49,748 nucleotides of DNA from Proteiniclasticum sp. (GTDB lineage Bacteria; Bacillota; Clostridia; Clostridiales; Clostridiaceae). Under the pieces are notes generated by a model, which saw only the letters and a list, made by a program, of their open reading frames with translations, did no database searches and was not told where the DNA came from. Shown piece after piece: positions 16,590 to 25,090 of the stretch. Made by a program: the position numbers and the translations under genes. The DNA is taken from assembly GCF_003514505.1 (NCBI RefSeq), contig NZ_DOPX01000003.1:1-49748 (forward strand). Reading direction: 5' to 3'. Position 1 is the stretch's first letter. Each line of letters starts with the position of its first letter.

Positions 16590-16802
16590 ATGGATGAGTT
16601 AAGAAGTATATTGATAAAGTTTGTGGATTCAGGGTGGGAACTTATTTCTATCCCATCCCAAGGGTATTTGGATGGAGTGGTTTCTGAAGAAACACTCTTG
16701 GAAGCCGTGGAACAGGCTGATAAAGAATGCGGCAGCTGTGGCTGTGAGCTGGATCCGTTATACAAGAGATGTATGGTTCTGTTGGAAGAACAGAAGGTGT
16801 GA
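16590..16802 (+). CDS. Small Cys-rich protein of unknown function
   Basis: The 70-residue protein is mostly helical. Its second half holds CGSCGCELDPLYKRC, four cysteines within 15 residues, which could bind a metal. It has no signal peptide. AAGGGGAATG lies just upstream of ATG 16590, and the gene sits 44 bases after the kinase-HD gene and 49 before the next kinase, in the same direction. I do not recognise the family. Codon use fits its neighbours, so it is likely a real gene. Confidence 0.6.
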   Translation: MDELRSILIKFVDSGWELISIPSQGYLDGVVSEETLLEAVEQADKECGSCGCELDPLYKRCMVLLEEQKV

Positions 16803-16851
16803 AGTCTACAGTTCGTTATGAAGAAAAAATGACATTGGAGGGGGACTAAGT

Positions 16852-17304
16852 ATGTTATATGTGTTTGTGGGACCCAGCTGCTCTGGAAAATCCACTACAG
16901 CTGAGATTGTAGGAAAAAGGACCGGTGCACAGATTTATTCCGGAAAGGATTATCTGAGACTTGCAAAAGCGGAAGGTGAGGCCTGGAGGATCTTCCAGGA
17001 GAAAATGGTAGAAGCTGCTGGGCATGGTAAGGAAGAATCTCTGATTTTTGTTTGTACAGAGAAGGAACTTTTCGATCGGCTCACCCTTCAGGAGGGCTTC
17101 TTCACCGTACGGTTTACGGCGGCGCCTGAAGACATCAAAAGAAGATTTGGAGAGCGCATGCGGGGAAATCTCCCCAAACCTCTGGAGATGATGCTGGAGA
17201 AGCAGATGAATCTTTGGGAAGAAATAGAGTCAAGACTTCTGGTGGATTCCAGCAGTGAATCACCAGAGGAGGCTGCAAAAAGAGTGTTATCTGAGCTAGC
17301 ATAG
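16852..17304 (+). CDS. P-loop kinase-like protein
   Basis: The 150-residue protein begins with a complete Walker A, GPSCSGKST (residues 7-15). It ends with an arginine-rich lid-like segment 'DIKRRFGERMRGNLPKP' and a helical tail, so it resembles small nucleoside/nucleotide kinases of the AAA_33/AAA_17 type. The substrate is unknown. GGAGGGGGAC precedes ATG 16852. It ends the operon that starts with the kinase-HD fusion; the terminator at 17330 follows. Confidence 0.75.
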   Translation: MLYVFVGPSCSGKSTTAEIVGKRTGAQIYSGKDYLRLAKAEGEAWRIFQEKMVEAAGHGKEESLIFVCTEKELFDRLTLQEGFFTVRFTAAPEDIKRRFGERMRGNLPKPLEMMLEKQMNLWEEIESRLLVDSSSESPEEAAKRVLSELA

Positions 17305-17329
17305 TGTGATTTTTAAAATCAGGACAACG

Positions 17330-17363
17330 AAAAAGGGAAGAAGTGATTGCTTCTTCCCTTTTT
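17330..17363. terminator. Bidirectional intrinsic terminator
   Basis: AAAAAGGGAAGAAG (17330-17343) and CTTCTTCCCTTTTT (17350-17363) form a perfect stem with A and T tracts on both sides, between two convergent genes. Confidence 0.88.
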
Positions 17364-17385
17364 AATGCGTTTAAAGTACGGCTTA

Positions 17386-18357
17386 TTAGCCGAAAAGTCC
17401 TTTAAAGAAATTCCCAATGGCCTCCATGATGCTTTTGAAGAATCCTGCGATGCCTGTCTTCACATCCTCATCCAGGTTGTCCCAGGTGGACTTCACATCA
17501 TCCAGAAGATTTCCCCCGTTTTCAATGAGATTCTTACCAAAGTCTTTGATGGCTTCTTTCTGGGCCTCTGTAAACTCCAGCTCTCCAAACTTCTTCATGA
17601 GCTCAATGAGCTTTTCTTTATTTTCTTCAGAAAGAATATCGCCTAAGTTGTAGTTGTTGAGAACATTGTTCACGATGTTTGTGATGTTCACCTGATTGAT
17701 GTCTCCGCCATTTTCCTCTTTCTCTTTCTGGATCTGGGCTTTGATTTCTGCGATGGCAGCATTTAAGAGCTCATCAGAGTATCCATCTTTCCCCTCATTC
17801 TCCTCACTGATGTCAGAGGTTTCCTGAAGCTCTTCTTGAGCTACGATGACATTTTCTTCAGGCAGCTCAAAACCTGCATCACTGAAGGCTTTGTACACAC
17901 CGGCCAATGCACCGGAACCGTCCACGGCTTTTACGGAAGCGATGCGGATGGTGAGATTCACAGCTCCTGCGGTGATGGCCGCATTCTGGTACTGGGCTGG
18001 AGTGATTTTTGTGATGGTTTCTGGGGTGACAATCTCCACCCGGACCCCTTCCCCAGTGTCCCCGGGCTTCAGGTAGACGGAAGAGTATACCTGATAGTAG
18101 TCGTAGCTGTTGTGAAGAATGTCATTGAGTTCATTGATTTTTACGATGATCTCTTTGTTATCCTGCTCTACAGATAGAAGCTCTGCGGTTCTTTCCTTCT
18201 CAGATGCCGTGAGGCTTTCTCCATAGGCGAATACCGGGTCTTTCAGTTCATCGGCCAGAACTATTTTTGAAGGCATAGCAAAGTTTGAAAGCATGAGGCC
18301 TGAGAGCGCTAGAGTCAGTGCTGTATTTTTTATCCATTTTCTTTGATTCATCTTCAT
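17386..18357 (-). CDS. Secreted DUF1002 (YpuA-like) protein
   Basis: The 323-residue protein has a classic signal peptide, with predicted cleavage after VLA at about residue 36. The DUF1002 block follows ('DPVFAYGESLTASEKERT', 'AGAVNLTIRIASVKAVDGSG'), then an acidic linker (about 195-215) and a helical tail. The last 22 residues (GIAGFFKSIMEAIGNFFKGLFG region) form a strongly amphipathic, Phe- and Gly-rich helix. The ATG at 18357 is chosen because AAGGAGATCT lies just upstream; the longer reading frame would put 46 charged residues before the signal peptide. The role of DUF1002 proteins is not established. Confidence 0.85.
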   Translation of the reverse strand: MKMNQRKWIKNTALTLALSGLMLSNFAMPSKIVLADELKDPVFAYGESLTASEKERTAELLSVEQDNKEIIVKINELNDILHNSYDYYQVYSSVYLKPGDTGEGVRVEIVTPETITKITPAQYQNAAITAGAVNLTIRIASVKAVDGSGALAGVYKAFSDAGFELPEENVIVAQEELQETSDISEENEGKDGYSDELLNAAIAEIKAQIQKEKEENGGDINQVNITNIVNNVLNNYNLGDILSEENKEKLIELMKKFGELEFTEAQKEAIKDFGKNLIENGGNLLDDVKSTWDNLDEDVKTGIAGFFKSIMEAIGNFFKGLFG

Positions 18358-18550
18358 AGATCTCCTTTCATGAGGGCAGTATTCTATTCTCCCTGAATAT
18401 AACACAAAGTTCTTGGGAAAGAATGTAGAAACCTTTAAGATTTTTCTTGGTCGTTCTTCAGAACTTTTCATCCTCACCAAAGGATTAGTTTCCATGGTAG
18501 AATAGAAGAAAGATGAAGTATGAAAGATAAGATGCGAGGAGAGAGAACGA

Positions 18551-19345
18551 TTGATTAAGCTGATACTGACAGATATGGACGGGACGTTTCTTAATAAAGA
18601 AGGAGACTACAACAGAACCCTCTTTAAAGAGGTGAAGCAAAAACTGAAGGAAAAAGGCGTGCACTTTGCCTGCGTCACAGGAAAACAGTGTGAGCGGGTG
18701 GAGGAGCTGTTGGAAGACGAGAAAGAAGATGTCTGGATTCTAGGAGACAGTGCCACAAGAATTAAAAAAAATGGGGAAGTGATGTTTGAATCCCTCATCG
18801 AAAACAGTCTGGGAGAAAGGATCCTTGCGAAGCTGGAAGAAGTAGGAGCTCATCAGACGCTGATTCCCTGCACCAATGTGGGAGCTTATCTGAAAGATAC
18901 GGTTTCAGAATCGGAAGCGCAGATTGTCAGAAACTCTTATCAGACGGTGATTATTGTGAAAGACTTTAGAGACATCAAAGAGCCCTTTGTGAAAATTACG
19001 GTGCATGACCCAAAAGGAAACTGCTATGATACACTGAAAAAAATGGAGAGCTTCCAGAAGGAAGCCTATCTTGTGGCATCCGAAGACACATGGCTTGATA
19101 TCGCAGCCCACGGTGTTCACAAAGGAACTACGGTGGAAAGGCTTCAGGAGATGCTCTCTGTGAGCCGAGAAGAAACCATGGCCTTTGGCGACGGATATAA
19201 CGATCTGGAACTTCTGGACCGGGCTCATTTCAGCTTTGCCATGAGAAATGCAGTGGATAAGGTCAAGGACCGGGCCAGATATATCACCGGGAATCATCAT
19301 GAGGATGCAGTGATGCAGACCATGCTGGATTTTCTGGCCTTATAG
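18551..19345 (+). CDS. Cof-type HAD-superfamily phosphatase (TTG start)
   Basis: The 264-residue protein has HAD motif I DMDGT (nucleophile Asp8, general acid Asp10), motif II 'VTGKQ', a Lys in 'VHKGTTVERL', and motif IV 'AFGDGYNDLELL'. A C2B cap lies between, as in Cof/YidA phosphatases that dephosphorylate sugar phosphates and related metabolites. The TTG at 18551 follows GAGGAGAG by about 8 bases and gives the usual I-K-L-I-L-T-D start. It is followed after 20 bases by the exonuclease gene. Confidence 0.9.
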   Translation: MIKLILTDMDGTFLNKEGDYNRTLFKEVKQKLKEKGVHFACVTGKQCERVEELLEDEKEDVWILGDSATRIKKNGEVMFESLIENSLGERILAKLEEVGAHQTLIPCTNVGAYLKDTVSESEAQIVRNSYQTVIIVKDFRDIKEPFVKITVHDPKGNCYDTLKKMESFQKEAYLVASEDTWLDIAAHGVHKGTTVERLQEMLSVSREETMAFGDGYNDLELLDRAHFSFAMRNAVDKVKDRARYITGNHHEDAVMQTMLDFLAL

Positions 19346-19365
19346 ATGAAGAGAGGAATAGAGAT

Positions 19366-19941
19366 ATGGAAAAAAGCAGAAGCATTCGTAGAGCTGGGAA
19401 ATACATCGAAGATTTTTTAGAGGAGTATGTGGTTTTGGACCTGGAGACCACAGGACTTTCTCCGGTGACCCATGAAATTATTGAAATCGGGGCCATCGCT
19501 TTTCGGGGTGGTGTTAAGACAGGAGAGTACTGCACCCTGGTGAGACCTAAGACGAGAATCTCAGGGTTCATTACAAATCTTACTGGCATCAGCAATGACA
19601 TGGTGAGATTCTCCCCTACCATTGAGGAAGCACTCCCTGGACTTCATGGTTTTCTTGATGGACGTCCAGTTCTTGCCCATAATGCAAGTTTTGATTTAGG
19701 TTTTCTCAATGCTGCCTATGAGAGGCACTTTGGCATGCCATTTCCAAATGATTATCTGGATACCATGAGAATCAGCAGAAAACTCTACCCAAACGAAAGA
19801 CATAGACTTCAGGATCTGACGGAGAGATTCGGCATTGAGCGGGATGGTGCGCACCGCTCCATGGCTGACTGCATCATGACTCAGAAGGCTTATGAATGTA
19901 TGCGGGAACATTGCAGAAGACAGGGGATTGTATTTCGATAA
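19366..19941 (+). CDS. DnaQ-like (DEDDh) 3'-5' exonuclease
   Basis: The 191-residue protein has Exo I 'VVLDLETTGLSP' (DxE), Exo II 'AHNASFDLGFL' and Exo III 'GAHRSMADC' (HxxxxD), so all five DEDDh catalytic residues are present. It matches stand-alone PolC-type exonuclease domains used in proofreading or RNA/DNA trimming. GAGAGGAATAGAG precedes ATG 19366. It is probably transcribed with the HAD phosphatase. The target nucleic acid is not known. Confidence 0.9.
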   Translation: MEKSRSIRRAGKYIEDFLEEYVVLDLETTGLSPVTHEIIEIGAIAFRGGVKTGEYCTLVRPKTRISGFITNLTGISNDMVRFSPTIEEALPGLHGFLDGRPVLAHNASFDLGFLNAAYERHFGMPFPNDYLDTMRISRKLYPNERHRLQDLTERFGIERDGAHRSMADCIMTQKAYECMREHCRRQGIVFR

Positions 19942-19964
19942 AATGATCCAAAAGGAGGTATGTT

Positions 19965-20030
19965 ATGCGGTATAGAGTGATTCATCAGCTCCGTGAAAGA
20001 AATTTTGACAAAGCTGTAACCTGAAGTGAG
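19965..20030 (+). other. N-terminal codons of the RpiR gene, cut off by an in-frame TGA
   Basis: A strong AAAGGAGG (19951-19957) precedes ATG 19965. The frame runs 19 codons (MRYRVIHQLRERNFDKAVT) to TGA at 20022-20024, then continues in the same frame as S-E-M-E-V-L-D into the RpiR-family protein. The 'x-T-x-S-E' junction is what an intact RpiR N-terminus looks like, so this is either a nonsense mutation, a sequencing error, or a leader peptide. Confidence 0.7.
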
Positions 20031-20675
20031 ATGGAAGTGCTAGATTATCTGGAAAAGAACTTTGAGAGAATACCCCACATTTCTGTTGTCAAGGTGGCAG
20101 CAGAGAGCTTTACCTCTCAAGCTACAATAAACAGAACCTGCAAGATTCTGGGATTTCGGGGATATAGTGAACTGAAGTATGCTGTGGAAGAGGATCTTGT
20201 GCTGATGAAGTCCTCCACTGAAAAACATATTGCCCATACAGAATACATTCTTAGAAAAATTTCTTTTGACAGTGTGGATGAAGTGGCAAAAGCTGTTTCT
20301 GAAAATAGACGTAAGCTACTTCTTTTTGGTCTGGGCGCTTCTAATATCTCAGCACTATATCTCCAAAGACAGCTTCTTTATAAGGGGATTCCCTCAACGA
20401 TTATTGCAGAAGTGCAGATGCTGAAAAATTTTGAGGACTTTGCACTCATTATTCTCTCAAGTTCAGGAGAAACTCAGCGTTGTCATCAGATGGCAAAGGA
20501 AGCTCAAAAAAGAGGACTGAAGGTTCTGGCACTTACCAAAAAAGACTCAACTCTTATGCAGCTTAGCGATCTGACTTTTTATCATGAAGTCCCCGTGGAT
20601 AAGCAGAAAGGAATTTCCAGAGAACAGCAACTGCATATCATTCTGATGGTCAACGAACTCATAGACCGAATCTAA
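20031..20675 (+). CDS. RpiR-family regulator, N-terminally interrupted by TGA
   Basis: The surviving 214-residue frame holds most of the HTH_6 domain ('HISVVKVAAESFTSQATINRTCKI' region, about 15-45) and a SIS domain (about 85-205: 'LLFGLGASNISALYLQRQLL' and 'LIILSSSGETQRCHQMAKEA'), which binds a sugar phosphate. The gene naturally appears to start at 19965, with a strong ribosome site, but codon 20 is TGA. ATG 20031 has only a weak ribosome site, and starting there removes the first helix. It lies directly upstream of the mannosidase-PTS-glucosidase genes and is their likely regulator. A terminator separates them. Confidence 0.75.
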   Translation: MEVLDYLEKNFERIPHISVVKVAAESFTSQATINRTCKILGFRGYSELKYAVEEDLVLMKSSTEKHIAHTEYILRKISFDSVDEVAKAVSENRRKLLLFGLGASNISALYLQRQLLYKGIPSTIIAEVQMLKNFEDFALIILSSSGETQRCHQMAKEAQKRGLKVLALTKKDSTLMQLSDLTFYHEVPVDKQKGISREQQLHIILMVNELIDRI

Positions 20676-20684
20676 AAGGATCCC

Positions 20685-20715
20685 AAAGTCCCATCCCACC
20701 AGATGGGGCTTTTCT
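20685..20715 (+). terminator. Intrinsic terminator between the regulator and the sugar operon
   Basis: AAAGTCCCATC (20685-20695) pairs with GATGGGGCTTT (20702-20712) with one G-T pair, followed by TTCTT. Confidence 0.75.
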
Positions 20716-20718
20716 TAT

Positions 20719-20769
20719 GGATAATTATCCGGAATTTTGGAACAGAAGAACGTATGAAACCGTTATAAT
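20719..20769 (+). promoter_or_regulatory. Promoter of the sugar operon with palindrome and cre-like site
   Basis: A -10 TATAAT lies at 20764-20769; the -35 is poor (TTGGAA at 20737-20742 is too far away). TGAAACCGTTATAA (20755-20768) fits the CcpA cre consensus TGWAANCGNTNWCA at all but one position and overlaps the -10, as expected for catabolite repression. GGATAATTATCC (20719-20730) is a perfect palindrome and could bind the RpiR protein. Confidence 0.55.
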
Positions 20770-20802
20770 CCAAATATAGTGATAAAAAGAGGAGCTGAGG
20801 TA

Positions 20803-23379
20803 TTGAATAGAAAAATCAAAATCCTTATGCATACCCATTGGGATCGAGAATGGTACTTCACCAAGGATGAGACAAAAGTGCTGCTTAGGAACCATATGCA
20901 AGAAGTCCTAGAGTATCTGGAAGACCATCCAGATTGTATTTACATATTAGACGGACAAAGTGTGATGATAGATGATTATCTTGAAATGGATAAAGGCGGC
21001 GAAGTGAAACTGCATAAATTTATAAAGAATGGGCAGCTTCGGGTAGGACCCTTTTATACTCAGACTGATTTGCTTCTGGTTCATGGAGAATCTGTGTTCA
21101 GAAATCTTTACTATGGAATCAAACGAGCACGAGAGTTTGGAGAACCTATGCTCATTGGTTACGCACCGGATACATTTGGTCATGCCAGTCAGATGCCTCA
21201 GATTTACAAGTCTTTTTCCATAGGATCCACTTTTTTTTGGAGAGGCTTCAGTGAGCTGAAAGCGGAGCATTCAGATTTCTTCTGGGAAGGTGTTGACGGC
21301 ACCAGAATCCTTGGGGTGAACCTGGCTGCTGGTTATCAGGGGGCAAAGTATCTGGAAGAGGAAGAAGTGGCACTGAAAAATCGCATGGGGAAGATTATGA
21401 AGGTCCTGGATACTTATTCGAGTGGAAGTGGCAGACTGGTGATGAACGGCCATGACCAAATGCCGATTCAGAAGAACATTGAAGATATCCTTGAGACGCT
21501 TAGAAAACTCTACCCGGAAGATGAAATTGAGATTGGAGATTTTGAGAGCTATCTTGAGACTCTTCCACTGGAAAAGCTGGAAACTGTAAAAGGTGAACTC
21601 ACACACAGCAAGCATGCGAGGATTCACAGAACCATCGGTTCTACCAGGATGGATATCAAGCTTTTGAACACTGAGATTGAACATAAGCTGCTTCATCAGC
21701 TGGAGCCTTTAGCAGTTATTGGTGTGGGGGCCGGTATAGAATATCCTCATGGGGTGATTGAAGAGATTTTGAAGATTCTCTTTGGTGTACATGCCCACGA
21801 CAGCATCGGTGGATGCAACTCGGATGCCGTGAACCGGGATATATACCATAGACTTCTGAATGCTAAAGAAATGGTGGATACGCAGCTGGAACTGCATCTG
21901 AGGCTTCTGTCCTTGGCAAGACCTGAAAAGAATACCATTGTCTTGGTGAACCCATTGCCTGAAGCGAGAGAAGAGGAGATGGTGGAGCTTGTCACGCTTA
22001 CGAGACAAAGGGATTTCACCATTTTGGATGAGCATCATCAGGAGATTCCTTTTTCCATTCTTTCTCAAGAAGAAGAGGATGCGGGACTCACAGACCGACA
22101 GGTGGCTGCAAGGCTCATGGATATTAAAGTCTACCGGAGCAGACTGCTTTTGAGAGTGGAGAAAATGGATGGATTGTCTGTAAAATATCTTCAGCTGCAA
22201 GAGGAGCGTACCAGTGTACGGCCGATCATGAAAGTGGAGAAGGCACTCATCATCGAAAATCTGTGGGGCGTGCTGAAAGTAGAGGGAAATCAGATCAGTT
22301 ATCAGGATAAGATTACGGGTATTCATCATGAGAATGTGTTTTACCTCGAGAACTCTGGAGATGCTGGAGACAGCTATGACTATTCTCCACCCGTGAAGGA
22401 TCTGTTGGTCCGATCGATGGACTATGCTGAAATCACAGGGGAAAAACGAAGGGGAGCGGGTTTTCAGGAACTTCAGCTTACGATTCAGTTTGCAGTGCCT
22501 CACTCCCAGGAAAGTAGAGAGAAGAGCGTAGCAGATAAAACGGTAACCTTTGAGGCTGCTTTCCGTCTTTATGAGAAGGACCCGAAAGTATACTGTGAGT
22601 TAAAACATAAAAATGCAGTAAAGGATTCCCGATTCCGTGGAGTTTTTTCAACTGGGATGATCGTAGATGAAGTCCAGGTGGATGGATATCTGTCCTGCCA
22701 GAAAAAGAAGGTATATTTGAAAGAGGAGCTCGCCATCTGGGAAAAGGAACAATGGGTGGAGAAGCCTGTGAGCATCGAAACTATGCAAAGCTTCGCTGTG
22801 CTTCATGATGAGGAGAGAAGCGGACACCTATATACTGAGGGACTGAAGGAATATGAAGTGCTGGAAGATCAGATTCATTTTACTTTGTTCCGGGCATTCT
22901 CTCATTTAGGCAAGAGAAACCTTGTCAATCGGCCTGGAAGGCCTTCAGGAATTGAGATAGAAACCCCGGACAACCAGCTCCTGGGAACGGAGTTTCATTT
23001 CAGATTTGCATTTTCTTTCCATCTGAAGGATGTGAACCCCTCAAAAGAATCAAAAAAGTATCTGACTCCCATCATGGGGTACCATAAAAAAGAGTTCAAT
23101 CGTTTTAACATCAACAGAAGAAATGCCTTGATTGTGCCGAAGAAAAAGCTGAGCCTTCCTTTACAGGAAGCAGTTGTGTCGGCTGTAAAGAGAACAGAAG
23201 AAGGGAATGAGGTTTTCGTAAGAATCTTCAATCCAGAGAATAGAGATATCACCGTTGAGTTTCCGGAAGGAACCTTCCTTGCCAATGGTATGGAAGAAAA
23301 ACTAAGACCATTGGAGAAGGTCCAGATGAGACCTCAGGAAATTCTCCAAGTAATTTTGTCTTCAATGGAAGAAATATAA
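20803..23379 (+). CDS. mngB: GH38 alpha-mannosidase, MngB-like (mannosylglycerate hydrolase type)
   Basis: The 858-residue enzyme has the GH38 zinc and catalytic motifs: HTHWDREWY near residue 7, APDTFGHASQMPQ with nucleophile Asp123, and HAHDSIGGC near residue 330. Blocks such as 'NGHDQMPIQKNI', 'HRTIGSTRMDIK' and 'RPGRPSGIE' recall E. coli MngB, which cleaves 6-phospho-mannosyl-glycerate imported by a PTS. The length also matches MngB (877). The TTG at 20803 is preferred for AGAGGAG 8 bases upstream; GTG 20779 has no ribosome site. Its neighbours are a PTS permease and a GH4 phospho-glucosidase, so a phosphorylated mannoside substrate is likely. The exact sugar is unknown. Confidence 0.87.
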   Translation: MNRKIKILMHTHWDREWYFTKDETKVLLRNHMQEVLEYLEDHPDCIYILDGQSVMIDDYLEMDKGGEVKLHKFIKNGQLRVGPFYTQTDLLLVHGESVFRNLYYGIKRAREFGEPMLIGYAPDTFGHASQMPQIYKSFSIGSTFFWRGFSELKAEHSDFFWEGVDGTRILGVNLAAGYQGAKYLEEEEVALKNRMGKIMKVLDTYSSGSGRLVMNGHDQMPIQKNIEDILETLRKLYPEDEIEIGDFESYLETLPLEKLETVKGELTHSKHARIHRTIGSTRMDIKLLNTEIEHKLLHQLEPLAVIGVGAGIEYPHGVIEEILKILFGVHAHDSIGGCNSDAVNRDIYHRLLNAKEMVDTQLELHLRLLSLARPEKNTIVLVNPLPEAREEEMVELVTLTRQRDFTILDEHHQEIPFSILSQEEEDAGLTDRQVAARLMDIKVYRSRLLLRVEKMDGLSVKYLQLQEERTSVRPIMKVEKALIIENLWGVLKVEGNQISYQDKITGIHHENVFYLENSGDAGDSYDYSPPVKDLLVRSMDYAEITGEKRRGAGFQELQLTIQFAVPHSQESREKSVADKTVTFEAAFRLYEKDPKVYCELKHKNAVKDSRFRGVFSTGMIVDEVQVDGYLSCQKKKVYLKEELAIWEKEQWVEKPVSIETMQSFAVLHDEERSGHLYTEGLKEYEVLEDQIHFTLFRAFSHLGKRNLVNRPGRPSGIEIETPDNQLLGTEFHFRFAFSFHLKDVNPSKESKKYLTPIMGYHKKEFNRFNINRRNALIVPKKKLSLPLQEAVVSAVKRTEEGNEVFVRIFNPENRDITVEFPEGTFLANGMEEKLRPLEKVQMRPQEILQVILSSMEEI

Positions 23380-23397
23380 ATAAGAAGGAGCGTAATG

Positions 23398-25026
23398 ATG
23401 TCTAACTTCAAGAAAAACTTTCAAAGCTTCGGCAAATCTCTCTTATTTCCAATCAGTCTGCTCTCATTTATGGCTATTTTCCTTGGGCTCGCAGCGGCAC
23501 TGCAAAACAAAAATATCATCGCGACACTGCCTTTTCTAGAAAACACAAGTATCCAGAATGTCTTGGGCCTAATCCGTAGGCTGGCAGGGCTCCCCTTTGG
23601 GCAGCTTCCTTTGCTCTTTGCTATGTCCATACCTTTAGGTATGGTAAAAAGAGACAAGGGTGTAGCAGTGTATGCGGGAGCTGTGGGATATATCGCTATG
23701 CTTATGGGCATGAGCTATATTCTCCAGGTTCAGGGACTTACTTCAGCGACAACGTCAGTGGACTATCTCATGCAGAACAGTGGATTAAGCCAGGTGGATG
23801 CAACGCTTAGAAACTCTGCCTTCACGAATGTTCTGGGCATCTTTGTATACAATACGAATGTCATTGGTGGTATTATTGCTGGTCTGATGGGAGTATATAT
23901 CCATAACAAGTTCAGGGAAACTGAACTTCATCCGTCACTGACCTTTTACAGCGGCAAACGTTTTGTGCCCATTGCAGCTGCTCTGATTATGGCAGTTGTA
24001 GGTATTCTCCTGACCTTCGTTTGGCCAGTAGTCAATACCGCCATCATCTCCATGGGAAAACTGATCAGTGAAACGGGACTCTTTGGAGTGTTCTTGTATG
24101 GATTTACTGAAAAAATCATCAATCCAACGGGACTGCACCATATCCTCAACCAGACATTCCGGTTTACAGCACTTGGTGGAGTAGAAACCATCAATGGGGA
24201 ATCTCTTGTAGGAGCACTGCAGATTTATCTGTACCAGCTGGATAACCAGCTTCAGTTCTCTACTCAGGCTACACAGTTCCTGGCACAAGGCAAAATCCTT
24301 CATATGGTGTTTGGCATGCCTGCTGCAGTCATGGCCATTTACCATACTGCGCTACCCGAAAAGAGGGATAGAGTACTGAAGTTCTTTCTTGCTGGAGTCA
24401 CAGCTGTCATACTGACAGGAATTACAGAACCCATTGAGTTCACCTTCATCTTTATTTCGCCCATACTTTGGATTGTCAACGCAATATTTGCTGGACTGGC
24501 ATTTCTTGTGCCTGCACTTTTCGGAGCTGCCATCGGGAACATCCAAGGTGGAATTATTGACTGGCTTGTGTTCGGAGTTCTCCAAGGGGCACAAACCAAA
24601 TGGTATCTCTACCTGATTGCAGGACCAGTCTTCTTCGCTATGTATTATTTTACTTACAAGTTCATCATCACCAAATTCAATGTAATGACCATCGGCAGAA
24701 GAGAGGCGGACTTCACAGAGGAGGATGACGAGTTGAATGGAGCAGTATCCATCTCACAGGATGACAGAGTCATTGCGAAGCAGATCATTGAAGGCTTGGG
24801 TGGGCTGGAGAATATCGCAGATATTGACAACTGCATTACAAGGCTTCGAGTGGAGGTTCTGGACGCATCAAAAATCCAGGAAGACCTCATCAAGAAATCC
24901 AATCCCAATGGCATCATCAGACCAGACCAGAATACCATCCATGTGGTATATGGCGGGAGAATCACCAAAATCAGAAATATTGTAGACAATTATGTTTATG
25001 AGCTAAGAAGCCAGGAACAGCACTGA
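23398..25026 (+). CDS. PTS EIICB permease, GlvC/MalX-like (glucose superfamily)
   Basis: The 542-residue protein is an EIIC membrane domain (about 1-420) followed by a linker and an EIIB domain with phospho-cysteine Cys479 in DNCITRLRVEV. The EIIC active-site-like motif 'TGITEPIEFTF' is present. No EIIA domain is fused or encoded nearby, so it should take its phosphate from a shared EIIA-Glc-type protein. AGAAGGAG gives 7-base spacing to ATG 23398 (ATG 23395 is the alternative). It lies 18 bases after the GH38 gene and is followed by a GlvA-like gene. This suggests uptake of an alpha-glucoside or alpha-mannoside as the 6-phosphate. Confidence 0.9.
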   Translation: MSNFKKNFQSFGKSLLFPISLLSFMAIFLGLAAALQNKNIIATLPFLENTSIQNVLGLIRRLAGLPFGQLPLLFAMSIPLGMVKRDKGVAVYAGAVGYIAMLMGMSYILQVQGLTSATTSVDYLMQNSGLSQVDATLRNSAFTNVLGIFVYNTNVIGGIIAGLMGVYIHNKFRETELHPSLTFYSGKRFVPIAAALIMAVVGILLTFVWPVVNTAIISMGKLISETGLFGVFLYGFTEKIINPTGLHHILNQTFRFTALGGVETINGESLVGALQIYLYQLDNQLQFSTQATQFLAQGKILHMVFGMPAAVMAIYHTALPEKRDRVLKFFLAGVTAVILTGITEPIEFTFIFISPILWIVNAIFAGLAFLVPALFGAAIGNIQGGIIDWLVFGVLQGAQTKWYLYLIAGPVFFAMYYFTYKFIITKFNVMTIGRREADFTEEDDELNGAVSISQDDRVIAKQIIEGLGGLENIADIDNCITRLRVEVLDASKIQEDLIKKSNPNGIIRPDQNTIHVVYGGRITKIRNIVDNYVYELRSQEQH

Positions 25027-25037
25027 AGATAAGAGGG

Positions 25038-25075
25038 GACAGGGCTTCACAGAATGAGCCCTGTCTTCGTTTATT
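25038..25075 (+). terminator. Weak hairpin between the PTS and GH4 genes
   Basis: GACAGGGCT (25038-25046) pairs perfectly with AGCCCTGTC (25057-25065), followed by TTCGTTTATT. The T-run is poor, so it may only reduce read-through or stabilise the upstream mRNA 3' end within the operon. Confidence 0.45.
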
Positions 25076-25090
25076 ATGAAAGGAGTTATC

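Noticed and set aside
20022..20024. Selenocysteine reading of the in-frame TGA in the RpiR gene
   Set aside because: No reason for selenocysteine in a DNA-binding N-terminus and no clear SECIS-like hairpin just after the TGA.
21709..22503. 264-residue minus-strand frame opposite the GH38 gene
   Set aside because: Long but antisense to a conserved enzyme; composition (His, Ile, Ser, Phe) is that of a reverse-complement shadow.
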